NCBI RefSeq assembly: GCF_000230835.1
Contig: NZ_CM001240.1
Span: forward strand, 3,078,779 to 3,142,778
DNA length: 64,000 nucleotides
Origin: Clostridium sp. DL-VIII
Lineage (GTDB): Bacteria; Bacillota; Clostridia; Clostridiales; Clostridiaceae
Direction of reading: 5' to 3'
Shown here: positions 35,827 through 44,891 of the stretch, in pieces
Layout of the letters: every line of letters begins with the position of its first letter
How positions within the stretch are numbered: position 1 is the stretch's first letter
Notes under the pieces: generated by a model
What the model was told of the DNA's origin: nothing
The model's database searches: none
The model's input: the letters and a program-made list of their open reading frames with translations, nothing else
Translations under genes and position numbers: made by a program

Positions 35827-37260
35827 TTACAGGTTGTCAGTATTTTGGTGTATCTTTTTAGGTAGTAAGAAAACAAGTGGTATAGTTAAGATCAAAATAC
35901 CGACAGCAGACCAAATTGCATATCTTGCACCCAAAGTAAATCCTCTGAATTCAAATGAACTTCCAATATAATTGAAAAAAATCGTACCGAGAATAGCAAT
36001 ACCTATACTGCTGCCAACTTGCTGCATCATGCTCAAAACACCAGAAGCTGAACCTGCATCCTGTTGTGGAACTTGTGAAATACTAAAATCAGTAAGAGGA
36101 GCTACAACCATGCCCATACCCACACCAGCGATAAGAAGTACGGGAATTAACTGCCAATTGCTCATAGATGTACCGGCTCCGTGCATAACTAATTCTACAC
36201 CTGCAAGCCCAAGCGAGCATAAAATTAAACCTATTACAACGATATTGCGACCATATCGCGGCGCCAATTTCGTTACTGAAAACGCTGCCCCTACAGGGAG
36301 CATAAGTGAAAACGGCAATGCGGTCAAAGCTGCGTGCATAGGTGTAAAATGCAATCCCATTTGTAAGTAAAAAGTAAAGACGATATTATAGCCGATCATT
36401 GCAATCATAAATAAGGTGAATACCGATACCCCTCCAACAAAACTCTTAATCTGGAAAAGGTTTAGTGCGATTAAAGGAGATTTATTCAGTTTCATACGGT
36501 GCTTCTCATAGACAATAAAAAGGATACAAACGATGAGTGAAGCTGCCATTGAAATATATGTCCAAACAGGCCATCCCAAGCTATTCCCTTGTATCAGCGG
36601 ATACAGCAGCATTATAAGCGAAGTCATCGCCATTAGCGTACCCGGTATATCTACACGTAACGGGTTTATAGATTTTGATTCTGTAAGTACAATAGCAGCT
36701 GCTATAAAAATGAAAACTCCGACCGGAACATTAATGAAGAATATTGTGCGCCAGCCTAGCCCAAGAAGATTAATCTTTATCAGGAATGCTGCCAATAATG
36801 GTCCGCCAACACTTGCAAATCCACCAATTCCACTGTAGATGCCAAGTGCCCCGGCACGTTCTTTAGGCGCAAATAAAACTTGTATATAAGAAAGCACCTG
36901 TGGAACCATTATCCCAGCCATGATTCCCTGTATTGCGTTCGAAAAAATCATAACATTGATTGTGGGAGCCGAACCTGAAATAGCGGATGCAACAGTAAAC
37001 CCTGCTACACCTATCATGAACATCTTTTTACGACCTAAAATATCCCCAAGTCGCCCGCCAGTAATTATAATTAGAGCCATTCCAAGGATATATGCGTTTA
37101 CCGTCCACTGAACAGCTGACGAACTAGCCTGTAAATTGCTTTGAATTGAAGGTATAGCAATGTTGATTATATTAGTATCCAACATATCCATAAAAGCCCC
37201 AAATAGAAGTATGACTAAGGTAAATGTACGGTATTTATTGTTTATATTTTCTTTCTCCAT
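35827..37260 (-). CDS. DHA2-family (EmrB/QacA) MFS efflux pump
   Basis: The 477-residue protein has about 14 membrane helices. It shows LDTNIINIAIPSIQ in helix 1 (motif D1 of the 14-TM drug pumps), WTVNAYILGMALIIITGGRLGDILGRKKMF (given in parts; motif A is GRLGDILGRKKMF) and an antiporter-like motif in YSGIGGFASVGGPLLAAFL. These proton antiporters expel drugs or cationic compounds. It is divergent from the TetR gene at 37602. Its promoter is overlapped by one TGAC-N5-GTCA site and followed by another, so it is probably repressed by that TetR protein. Confidence 0.93.
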   Translation of the reverse strand: MEKENINNKYRTFTLVILLFGAFMDMLDTNIINIAIPSIQSNLQASSSAVQWTVNAYILGMALIIITGGRLGDILGRKKMFMIGVAGFTVASAISGSAPTINVMIFSNAIQGIMAGIMVPQVLSYIQVLFAPKERAGALGIYSGIGGFASVGGPLLAAFLIKINLLGLGWRTIFFINVPVGVFIFIAAAIVLTESKSINPLRVDIPGTLMAMTSLIMLLYPLIQGNSLGWPVWTYISMAASLIVCILFIVYEKHRMKLNKSPLIALNLFQIKSFVGGVSVFTLFMIAMIGYNIVFTFYLQMGLHFTPMHAALTALPFSLMLPVGAAFSVTKLAPRYGRNIVVIGLILCSLGLAGVELVMHGAGTSMSNWQLIPVLLIAGVGMGMVVAPLTDFSISQVPQQDAGSASGVLSMMQQVGSSIGIAILGTIFFNYIGSSFEFRGFTLGARYAIWSAVGILILTIPLVFLLPKKIHQNTDNL

Positions 37261-37482
37261 TATTGTGTCCTCCTCTGCTCGATTTTTGGAATTTCATTAT
37301 AATTTGTGCCATGATTAAACCTCCTTAAAATTTTAACCTCTCGAAAAAGATAGATATGTTTCCTTGAAACACAACTGTTTGTGTAAGAATGCTTTATAAA
37401 AGCTATTCAACTTGTATCTAATTGGCAATAATTGTATTATGGCTGTTTTTTTACACATTATTTATACTTTTTTAATTACAAC

Positions 37483-37532
37483 TGACGTTTTGTCAGCTAC
37501 TAAATCATAGCATTTAACTGACAATTTGTCAA
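37483..37532 (-). promoter_or_regulatory. MFS pump promoter with two TetR operators
   Basis: On the minus strand, TTGACA (37527-37532), 17-bp spacer, TATGAT (37504-37509). TGACAATTTGTCA (37519-37531) overlaps the -35, and TGACGTTTTGTCA (37483-37495) lies just past the -10. The rest of the 37261-37601 gap shows nothing else. Confidence 0.75.
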
Positions 37533-37601
37533 TTACTATGTTGAAACTTCATTGAGCCTATGTTAGAATTGGATTAGTATTAATATAAAGGAGAGGTTAC
37601 T

Positions 37602-38243
37602 ATGACTTTCGTAAGAGCAAGAACAAAGGAACAAATCACCAGCCGGCAGGAAGAGATAATCAATGCATGTGATGAGCTATTAAGCCGCTTTGGATATGAG
37701 GGTGTAACGTTTAAGGCAATATCGGAACTAACCTCTTTTACCCGTCCATCGATTTATAATTACTATAAAACGAAAGATGAGGTTTTGCTGGATCTCATAA
37801 AAAGGGAATTAATTGACTGGCAGAAATGTCTTGTCGAAATGATGGAAATAACGCCTACAATGACAAAGGAAGAATACAGCAGATCCTTGACGCAGCAACT
37901 GGAATCACATGATAAATTGTTGATGCTATCAAGCATCCTCGCGATATTTATTGAAGTCAACAGTAGCGTCAGCTTTGAGAAACAGGAAGATTTTGAAAAG
38001 GAACTTAATAAGCTTCGGAGCACTTTTGCTGCAAGCGTGAACCAATATTTCCCTACGGCTGTCGCAGAAAAAAAGGAGATATTTCAATTTACATTTTTTG
38101 CTTATACATTTGGCTTGTTCCCAGTGTTACATCCATCTCAGAAAAGGATGAAGGTCATTGAACAGACAAAGACTGGTCTCCATGTACCAGATTTTCAATA
38201 TATATGTTACCATGGAATATTACTTCTGTTGTCCGATTTATGA
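37602..38243 (+). CDS. TetR-family regulator of the DHA2 pump
   Basis: The 213-residue protein begins TFVRARTKEQITSRQEEII, and its helix-turn-helix is FKAISELTSFTRPSIYNYYKTK. The TetR_C domain follows. AAAGGAGAGG precedes the ATG. It is divergent from the pump gene. The TGAC-N5-GTCA sites next to it recur at the SDR gene 0.5 kb downstream, so it probably controls both. It resembles the TetR at 43276 (RAR-x-x-E-Q opening, ATLKLYEI...), which has a different operator. Confidence 0.93.
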   Translation: MTFVRARTKEQITSRQEEIINACDELLSRFGYEGVTFKAISELTSFTRPSIYNYYKTKDEVLLDLIKRELIDWQKCLVEMMEITPTMTKEEYSRSLTQQLESHDKLLMLSSILAIFIEVNSSVSFEKQEDFEKELNKLRSTFAASVNQYFPTAVAEKKEIFQFTFFAYTFGLFPVLHPSQKRMKVIEQTKTGLHVPDFQYICYHGILLLLSDL

Positions 38244-38340
38244 TCTAATCCAGCTAACTAATTGTCTAATCTATTCTAATTGGCAAAGAGCAAGTCAAGG
38301 TATTCAAATTCCTTCGACTTTGCCATTTTTTTGTTTCTAT

Positions 38341-38380
38341 GTGTAGTTCTGCTAACATTTTAATGTTGGCAGAACCACAC
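38341..38380. terminator. hairpin downstream of tetR
   Basis: GTGTAGTTCTGCTAACATT pairs with AATGTTGGCAGAACCACAC around a short loop at about 38360. No T tract follows. Between it and 38660 no gene is seen. Confidence 0.5.
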
Positions 38381-38666
38381 AGCCATCATGCTAAGAGAGC
38401 TCTATAAAAAAAACATATATAAAAATGTTATCTATAACCGAATATCAGTAGTGTTAAAAGTGCAGCGTAAAACAATTTGATTAAATTGTAAATGTTACCA
38501 CTGTATACGTGGCTTTTTGGCATACCATAAAACTGATTGAATATAAATATACACTTATGCTACACAATTAAATCTCGTCAGAATAAGAATTAATAGAAAA
38601 AGCATAAAATATGATTAGAATGTTATACTAATACTAACATAAGCTTGATGAAGTTTAATATAATAG

Positions 38667-38716
38667 TTGACGCAATGTAAGCTAAATGTTATACTTAAAT
38701 AGCTGACAGAGTGTCA
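38667..38716 (+). promoter_or_regulatory. SDR promoter with TGAC-N5-GTCA operator
   Basis: TTGACG (38667-38672), 17-bp spacer, TATACT (38690-38695), then TGACAGAGTGTCA (38704-38716) at the expected transcription start. The operator has the same form as the two sites at the MFS pump promoter. Confidence 0.75.
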
Positions 38717-38756
38717 AGTGAATATTAAAATTTCAATATGATAAGGAGTGAGTTAG

Positions 38757-39515
38757 ATGAGTAATTCGGGAAAACTTTCCAACAAAATAGCATTGGTGAC
38801 TGGAGGATCGAAAGGTATTGGAGCTTCTATTGCAAAACATCTTGGGGCGGCAGGGGCAACTGTGGTGGTAAACTACTCAAGCAGCAAGTCAGCTGCGGAC
38901 AGGACTGTTGCGGAAATTCAGGCAGAAGGTGGTACCGCATGGGCAGTGCAGGGCGATTTTTCGAAACCGGAAGAGATCACTCGAGTTTTTTCGGAAATCA
39001 AACAGAAGCACGAGAAGTTAGATATTCTGGTGAACAATGCTGGCGTATTTGGATACGCATCGCTTGAGGACACTACGCCAGAGGAATTTTACCGACAGGT
39101 TAATCTGAATGTGTTAGGACTGCTACTGGCAACGAAGGAAGCGGCGGCTATGATTGGTCCTGAGGGTGGGTCGGTGATCAACATCGGTTCACTTTCGGGC
39201 CAGATGCCGGCTGCAGGGCTTTCAATCTATTCAGCAACCAAAGGTGCGCTGAACTCGATTACCGTTTCGCTCTCCAAGGAACTTGGTCCTCGTAAGATCC
39301 GCGTCAATGCGATCAATCCAGGAATGGTGGCGACTCCAGGATTACAGTCTGACGCAATGGGAGATAATTTCGAAGAAAAGGTGCTTAAGAGTACGCCTAT
39401 CGGCCGAATTGGTCAGCCGGAGGATATCGCGAAAAGTGCGGTGTTCTTAGCTTCGGATGACGCGTCTTGGATCACTGGTCAACTGCTTAACGTGAGCGGT
39501 GGGACGACGTTCTAG
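38757..39515 (+). CDS. short-chain dehydrogenase/reductase (3-oxoacyl-ACP reductase-like)
   Basis: The 252-residue classical SDR has the nucleotide loop TGGSKGIG, NNAG at about residues 87-90, the catalytic serine in INIGSLSG, YSATK with Tyr and Lys, and the C-terminal SGGTTF. It would reduce a ketone or aldehyde with NAD(P)H. Base use is very different from its neighbours: 39241-39300 holds 31 G or C in 60, with gcg, cgc and ggc codons common. This indicates recent transfer from a G+C-richer donor. A TetR-type operator overlaps its start site, linking it to the pump regulon. Confidence 0.93.
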   Translation: MSNSGKLSNKIALVTGGSKGIGASIAKHLGAAGATVVVNYSSSKSAADRTVAEIQAEGGTAWAVQGDFSKPEEITRVFSEIKQKHEKLDILVNNAGVFGYASLEDTTPEEFYRQVNLNVLGLLLATKEAAAMIGPEGGSVINIGSLSGQMPAAGLSIYSATKGALNSITVSLSKELGPRKIRVNAINPGMVATPGLQSDAMGDNFEEKVLKSTPIGRIGQPEDIAKSAVFLASDDASWITGQLLNVSGGTTF

Positions 39516-39958
39516 GAATCCGCAGGGTGACAGTAGTTCGATGAGATCGAGTTTAAGTTCCCTGTGCTATAATGTCCTAACTTATCAAGATACTAAAATG
39601 AATTTTTTAGATAGATAAACTATTAATCTGTTTTATGGATGTTGGGGTTCTAGTGGGATAGCCGACATACACACATTATCTATACTTCCTTGAATAGAAG
39701 TGGCATGAATAGCAGACTCCAACTTTGTTGATATGTAAACACCAAGGAAGCATAAGGAGTAAGTAAAGTATTTCCATATATAGTTCCAAATATTAATATT
39801 ATATTATGAAGTTAATTCGCTTCAGAAATTAAGAACTAAATCGCTAAAAGCGATGGCTTGGTTGGTAATTAAATAAAATTTTATATGCAAAAAATAAGAA
39901 GTGAAGTTCTTTCTCAAGGAACTTCACTTCTCATATTTTACACGCTTTTTTACAAGGA
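39516..39958. other. intergenic region with hairpins
   Basis: CTTCCTTG (39685-39692) and CAAGGAAG (39743-39750) can pair across a relatively G+C-rich 50-nt middle, and AGAAGTGAAGTTC (39897-39909) pairs exactly with GAACTTCACTTCT (39919-39931), a good terminator with ATATTTTA after it. No gene is recognised. The region may be remains of the transferred segment. Confidence 0.4.
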
Positions 39959-40204
39959 GTGATAAAATGTATCAAAAAGATAGAAAAAATGATTAAATAT
40001 CTAGAACTTTGTGGACGCAGTAAAGCCACGATTAGAAATATGGTTTGCACTATGAACGCCTTTTCTAGATTTTATAGCAAGCCACCTGAATTATTAGGTG
40101 AGCGTGAAATCATTAATTATTTAGAGTATTGCATAAAAACAAAAAAGTTATGCAGAGGAACTGTCAATTATATTAATAATACGAAGCTGAGATTTGGGAC
40201 GTAA
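39959..40204 (+). pseudogene. truncated tyrosine-recombinase N-terminal domain
   Basis: The 81-codon frame resembles the SAM-like core-binding domain of phage-type integrases: KMIKYLELCGRSKATIRNMV, then FYSKPPELLGEREIINYLEYCIKTKKLCRGTVNYI. The catalytic domain with the R-H-R-H-Y residues is absent, and a stop follows LRFGT. It is a remnant of an integrase like those carried by ISCR-like or small integrative elements, and lies next to the G+C-rich SDR gene. Confidence 0.6.
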
Positions 40205-40304
40205 ATAAAAATTGTTTATAGTATTTTGAAAATATGTTGTGAGGATTAATTGAAAGATAAATTATAATTTGTAAGGCTATTAACGATAGTTGAAAGGAGC
40301 AAAA

Positions 40305-40760
40305 ATGGGGAGAGCAAAATATCAAGTGTTGGTTATACCATATATAATTCAAGATAATATAATAAAGTATGCTGTATTTCATAGGTCGGATATGCAAGTA
40401 TGGCAGTTTATTGCTGGTGGTGGCGAAGATGGAGAAACGCCACTCCAATCTGCAAAACGTGAAGCTTTTGAGGAAGCTAGTATCTCAACTGACAATAATT
40501 ATTATCATTTGGAAACAAGTTGTAGTATTTCTACTGAATGTTTTAAATCATACAGAAGCATATGGGGGGAAGATTGTCTTGTTATTCCTGAATATACATT
40601 CGCAGTGAATGTGGAAACTGATGAAATGATACTTTCCAATGAACATACTGATTGCCAATGGATGGATTATAAAACTGCTAAGGAAAAGTTAAGATATGAT
40701 AGTAATAAAGTAGCTTTATGGGAAGTTGACAACAAAATAAAAATGAGATTATTAGATTAA
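40305..40760 (+). CDS. Nudix hydrolase
   Basis: The 151-residue protein begins at the ATG at 40305, with AAAGGAG 5 nt upstream. The Nudix box is GGGEDGETPLQSAKREAFEE followed by AS, matching G-x5-E-x7-REUxEE-x-G/S, so the catalytic acids are present; the last glycine of the box is replaced by serine. It resembles dATP pyrophosphohydrolase/NudB-type enzymes (QVLVIPY at the start, WQFIAGGGE). It probably clears a nucleotide derivative in the cytoplasm. It stands alone. Confidence 0.88.
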   Translation: MGRAKYQVLVIPYIIQDNIIKYAVFHRSDMQVWQFIAGGGEDGETPLQSAKREAFEEASISTDNNYYHLETSCSISTECFKSYRSIWGEDCLVIPEYTFAVNVETDEMILSNEHTDCQWMDYKTAKEKLRYDSNKVALWEVDNKIKMRLLD

Positions 40761-40808
40761 CAAATTCCAATTTGTAAGGTTATCCATAAGTAACATAAGG
40801 TAGATATC

Positions 40809-41423
40809 CTAAATTGAACTAAATGCAAGCTGTGTTGCAAAAACGATAAAGATAATACCGAATGTTTTTTGAAGCAGCGATATCCTTTTTGGAGAATTCA
40901 TAAAAAAATTATTTGCTATTCCTGCTAGTAAGCCATATCCAATAAACACTAAAAGTGTAACAATCATAAATGTAAAGCCATAAAGCAAACATTCAGTTAT
41001 ATAATTATCATTGATAGACTTTGCATATTGAGGCAGAAATGAGAAGAAAAATAAAGTGAGTTTTGGATTGAGTAGATTAATAAGAATTCCACTACGAATT
41101 ATAGTACCGGCTTTTTCTTCTGACTTATTGTTTATTAGGTCAAAATTTGTTTTTGATCGTATCATGCCAATACCAAGATATAGCAAATATATAGCGCCAA
41201 TTAGTTTTAAAATGAAGAAAGAGTTATTGCTCATATTAATAATAAATGATGAAAGTGCAATACTAATGCATAAATGTGGAATAATACCTATAGTACAACC
41301 AAGAGCGGCAAATATGCTTGCTCTTTTTCCTTTTGTTATTCCTGTTGAAATTGTATATGTAACTCCAGTGCCTGGAATTAATATTATAATAAACGATGTG
41401 ACTAAAAAATTTAATGTATTCAT
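40809..41423 (-). CDS. LysE/RhtB-family amino-acid exporter
   Basis: The 204-residue membrane protein has five to six hydrophobic helices and the LysE pattern near the N-terminus (IPGTGVTYTISTGITKGKRASIFAALGCTIG, given in part as GITKGKRASIFAALG). LLNPKLTLFFFSFLPQY follows near the middle. These proteins export amino acids such as lysine, homoserine or leucine. It is divergent from a MocR-type regulator, a common pairing in which the regulator controls the exporter. Confidence 0.9.
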   Translation of the reverse strand: MNTLNFLVTSFIIILIPGTGVTYTISTGITKGKRASIFAALGCTIGIIPHLCISIALSSFIINMSNNSFFILKLIGAIYLLYLGIGMIRSKTNFDLINNKSEEKAGTIIRSGILINLLNPKLTLFFFSFLPQYAKSINDNYITECLLYGFTFMIVTLLVFIGYGLLAGIANNFFMNSPKRISLLQKTFGIIFIVFATQLAFSSI

Positions 41424-41548
41424 AATTACCTCCTAATGTATTTTATTAACTGATATGATATAATTTATCATTATATAGTGGTCGTGATAAGATCCACATT
41501 TTGATTATTTTTATAGAACCATTTTAAAAAAGCGTAGAAGGTGTTTTT

Positions 41549-42937
41549 ATGAATTTTATAAGTATTGATAGAGAGTCTAGAATTTCTTTATCCAAACAAC
41601 TTTATATGTATTACAAAGAATCGATTTTAAACGGTAATCTAAAATCAAATGATAAACTTCCATCAACACGAGAATTATCAAGAGATTTAAATATTGCAAG
41701 AAATGTAGTGTTAGATTGTTATGAGCAGTTAATAGCAGAGGGATATGCTTATACGAAAAATGGTTCGGGGACTTATATATGTGAAGGGGTAAAATTCCAG
41801 CCAATAAAAATAAAAACGGAATCACAGTTTAATAAAAGTGATGATGACATAAGAAAAATATCATTTCGTACAGGAATTCCAGATTTAGATAATATACCTA
41901 TTAATAAATGGGCACAGATGTATAAAGAAAGCATTCTTAACCTGGAAGTGACAAAGATGGATTATCAAAATTCTTTTGGAAGTTATGAATTACGCTCACA
42001 GCTTTCTACTTATTTAGAACGTGTTAGAGGCGTAAATACTTTACCAGACAATATACTGATTACAAATGGTGCAGCACAAGCTTTTTCTTTATTATGTAAG
42101 CTTGTAGATAAGCATGAATATGCGTTAGTTGAAAATCCCCTTAGTTATGGTATTCTCCATACATTAGAGAGTAATCATGTGTCTATAAAACCAATTAGGG
42201 TTGATGAACAAGGAATGGTTACTTCTGAATTACCTAAACAGCCTCCCAAACTGATATTTACTACACCAAGTCATCAGTTTCCAACAGGGGTAGTTCTTCC
42301 GATTAACAGAAGAATTGAAATGATAAAATATGCCAAGAAACACTGGACTTATATTGTAGAGGATGATTATGATAGCGAATTTCGATTCGATGGAGACCCA
42401 ATACAGTCTATGCAATATTTAGACCCTGAACAGGTAATTTATGTAGGAACGTTTTCCAAAACTTTAATGCCAGCATTAAGAATAGGGTATATGGTTTTGC
42501 CTGATAAACTTCTTAGTAAAATAGAAGCTATAAAATATGTAGCTGACCTGCATTCGCCCAATTTTGAACAGATTACATTAGCAAAGTTTATAGAAACAGG
42601 TCTTTTTGATCGTCATATAAACAAGATGCGAAGATTGTATCTTAAAAAGAGAAACTATCTCATTAAGTGTCTTAAGAAAGAGCTTGGTGAACGTGTGATG
42701 ATTACTGGTGCTCAGGCTGGAATGCATTTTGCAGCTGCTTTTAAGGATGTAACTTTTGATAAGGATCTTATGAGAAAGATTGAAGAGAAGAATATAGAGA
42801 TTACGGCTATGAATAAGCATTATATATTGGATAATTCAGATTTTACAATATATAATACATTAATATTTGGTTATGGTAATACGAAAGTTGAGCAAATGGA
42901 AAAGGGCATAAAAATGTTGGCAGATATTATAAAGTAA
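41549..42937 (+). CDS. MocR-family PLP-dependent regulator
   Basis: The 462-residue protein has a GntR-type winged helix at residues 1-75 (SKQLYMYYKESILNGNLKSN and LPSTRELSRDLNIARNVVLDCYEQL). A full class I aminotransferase fold follows. The PLP lysine is K304 in GTFSKTLMPALRIGY, and the aspartate is in VEDDYDSEFR. MocR proteins such as PdxR and GabR use PLP to sense an amine or vitamin B6. Divergence from the LysE gene suggests it governs export of an amino acid. Confidence 0.93.
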   Translation: MNFISIDRESRISLSKQLYMYYKESILNGNLKSNDKLPSTRELSRDLNIARNVVLDCYEQLIAEGYAYTKNGSGTYICEGVKFQPIKIKTESQFNKSDDDIRKISFRTGIPDLDNIPINKWAQMYKESILNLEVTKMDYQNSFGSYELRSQLSTYLERVRGVNTLPDNILITNGAAQAFSLLCKLVDKHEYALVENPLSYGILHTLESNHVSIKPIRVDEQGMVTSELPKQPPKLIFTTPSHQFPTGVVLPINRRIEMIKYAKKHWTYIVEDDYDSEFRFDGDPIQSMQYLDPEQVIYVGTFSKTLMPALRIGYMVLPDKLLSKIEAIKYVADLHSPNFEQITLAKFIETGLFDRHINKMRRLYLKKRNYLIKCLKKELGERVMITGAQAGMHFAAAFKDVTFDKDLMRKIEEKNIEITAMNKHYILDNSDFTIYNTLIFGYGNTKVEQMEKGIKMLADIIK

Positions 42938-43099
42938 CACATTATTTTAAGAATGAACTTGATTAATAAACATAGGGATATCAATTTAGTTATTGCTTTT
43001 CACAAGTTTTTATGAGTAACTTTATAAAATTCAAAAATTTTTATTAGAGAAAGAAAAACACTATAAATGAATTAGTATTTATGGAAATGGAGAAGCTGA

Positions 43100-43171
43100 G
43101 GAAGTGTTCTGCCAGGATTTAAGCCGCTTAATGAGCAGGACATTGAGAACATCTTTAAGATGTGTTTGTAA
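43100..43171 (+). pseudogene. short gene tail of unknown family
   Basis: A 24-codon frame after a stop reads GSVLPGFKPLNEQDIENIFK and three more residues. It looks like a real protein C-terminus, perhaps of an aldo/keto-reductase-like enzyme. There is no start. A hairpin AATAATGACGC/GCGCGTTATT at 43186-43222 with a T-rich tail follows. Nothing else is seen in 42938-43275. Confidence 0.3.
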
Positions 43172-43275
43172 TAATTAGTGAAAATAATAATGACGCACTT
43201 GCATGAAAGCAGGCGCGTTATTTTTTATAGACATTGGGGTAATTATATGTATATATTAATCTGCTAGAGATAATA

Positions 43276-43926
43276 TTATATATTCTTTGAATGAAAACCT
43301 AGAATAATAATTTCAATATATTCTGTAAACCGTGAAACAAAATCAGGCGGTGCATCAAGTAGTTCAATCGTTTGAAATTCTTGCCTCTGGTTTTTTGCTG
43401 AGACAGCTGGAGAATATAGGCTAATAGCATAATAAATTTGATACTCGTTAAAGAGTTTAAGCTGATCACTTGATAAATCAGGAATAAATTTCTTAACAAT
43501 TAAATTAAGTTTGTCAAAGCTATTAGATAAATCTTTTTTTAGTATTTCTAATGAATTTGTTGTTACATTACTCCTTAGCACTGATATGAGAATAGAAAAT
43601 AATTTTAATAGGCGTTGATTTTGATATAATTGTTCTGCCCATAAGCGGCAAAAAGTTTTAAGCTCTAATCTATCATATTCTTTAAATTCATTATAGGTCT
43701 TTTTCACCCACTGATCTAAATCAGAAATCAAGATCCATAAGAAAATTTCTTCTTTTGTAGAAACATATTTATATAAATTTGCTCTTGAAAAATTTAACTC
43801 ATTAGCTATCGAAGCAAGTGTGATTTTTTCTAAGGGTTCTATTTCATATAGTTTCAAAGTGGCTTCTATGATTTGATCACGACGAATGTTTTTTTGTTCT
43901 TCATTACGAGCACGTTGAAATTCCAT
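43276..43926 (-). CDS. TetR-family regulator
   Basis: The 216-residue protein begins EFQRARNEEQKNIRRDQII. The helix-turn-helix is LASIANELNFSRANLYKYVSTKEE. It is followed by a TetR_C-like domain similar in plan to that at 37602. GGAGG precedes the ATG. An inverted pair of 19-bp sites lies 90-137 bp upstream around a strong promoter pointing the other way. Its natural target may have been lost or may be the CBS gene. Confidence 0.92.
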   Translation of the reverse strand: MEFQRARNEEQKNIRRDQIIEATLKLYEIEPLEKITLASIANELNFSRANLYKYVSTKEEIFLWILISDLDQWVKKTYNEFKEYDRLELKTFCRLWAEQLYQNQRLLKLFSILISVLRSNVTTNSLEILKKDLSNSFDKLNLIVKKFIPDLSSDQLKLFNEYQIYYAISLYSPAVSAKNQRQEFQTIELLDAPPDFVSRFTEYIEIIILGFHSKNI

Positions 43927-44010
43927 TTCGTTACCTCCTTGATAATTAACAATTACATCATAGCAAATGAATTATAAACTTACAAGGTTAGTGATATCAT
44001 TAAAAATCCA

Positions 44011-44063
44011 TTGACAAGTTACATGGTGAAACTTATACTTAAATAAGTTTCATAGTGTAACTT
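44011..44063 (+). promoter_or_regulatory. strong promoter flanked by inverted TetR-type sites
   Basis: TTGACA (44011-44016), 17-bp spacer, TATACT (44034-44039). AAGTTACATGGTGAAACTT (44016-44034) fills the spacer, and AAGTTTCATAGTGTAACTT (44045-44063), nearly its reverse complement, covers the start site. The rest of 43927-44252 holds no gene. Confidence 0.7.
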
Positions 44064-44252
44064 ATTTAAGCGAGAATATGATCATATTTATTAAAAAAGG
44101 TATTTGATATTGTAGAGAAATAGGTAATTATAGTTGATACATTTATATCAGCATTAACATATTCTTAACACTGTTTATGAGAAACAGGAGGTAACTTAGA
44201 AAATAAAATTTATATAAAATATACATAAAAACAGATAGGGGAGTAAATTAGT

Positions 44253-44717
44253 ATGAAAGTTAAAGATTTTATGATCACTGATGTAATTTTTGCAAAGAAG
44301 GAAGATAGTATAAAAAGTGTTATGAAAATTCTAGTAGATAAAAAAATAGGGGGAGTTCCTATAGTAGATGATAAAGGAATACTTGTAGGTATAATAAGTG
44401 ATGGTGATATAATAAGAAATATAAATCCAAAGGAAGAAAAAATGTATGATTTTATGTCGTATATATTTTATATTAAAAAAGAAGAATTAGAAGAAGGTAT
44501 AGAATTAATAAAAGATGCAAATATTATGACCATTGCAAGACGTAATAATATTTATTGCGTTTCTCCAGAGGATAGTATGGAAAAGGTTTTATCTATGTTC
44601 TCAAAACATAATTTTAAAAAGATACCGGTAATAAATAAAGAGAGGCAAGTAGTTGGAGTTGTGAGTAGAGGCGATGTTATTAGATATGTTCAGAAAAAAA
44701 TTATAGATAAAATGTAA
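44253..44717 (+). CDS. two-CBS-domain protein
   Basis: The 154-residue protein consists of two CBS domains. The first starts KVKDFMITDVIFAKKEDSIKSVMKIL and has GGVPIVDDKGILVGIISDGDI. The second has YCVSPEDSMEKVLSMFSKHNFKKIPV and VVGVVSRGDVI. Such stand-alone pairs bind adenosine nucleotides and act as cellular energy sensors. GGGGAG precedes the ATG. The promoter at 44011 points to it across about 190 bp. Confidence 0.92.
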   Translation: MKVKDFMITDVIFAKKEDSIKSVMKILVDKKIGGVPIVDDKGILVGIISDGDIIRNINPKEEKMYDFMSYIFYIKKEELEEGIELIKDANIMTIARRNNIYCVSPEDSMEKVLSMFSKHNFKKIPVINKERQVVGVVSRGDVIRYVQKKIIDKM

Positions 44718-44891
44718 TATATTTTTAGTAGATAGAACTTACAATATATAGGTTCAATAAAACAATTTTATGTTAAAAATTATCTTAAGATCAGATCTTT
44801 AAAATGCTTGTATTTACTGTAAACTTGCTGTATTATGAGTATATCGTTTACTTTTAGATTTTTCTATAAGGATAAAGGAGATATTACGAAG

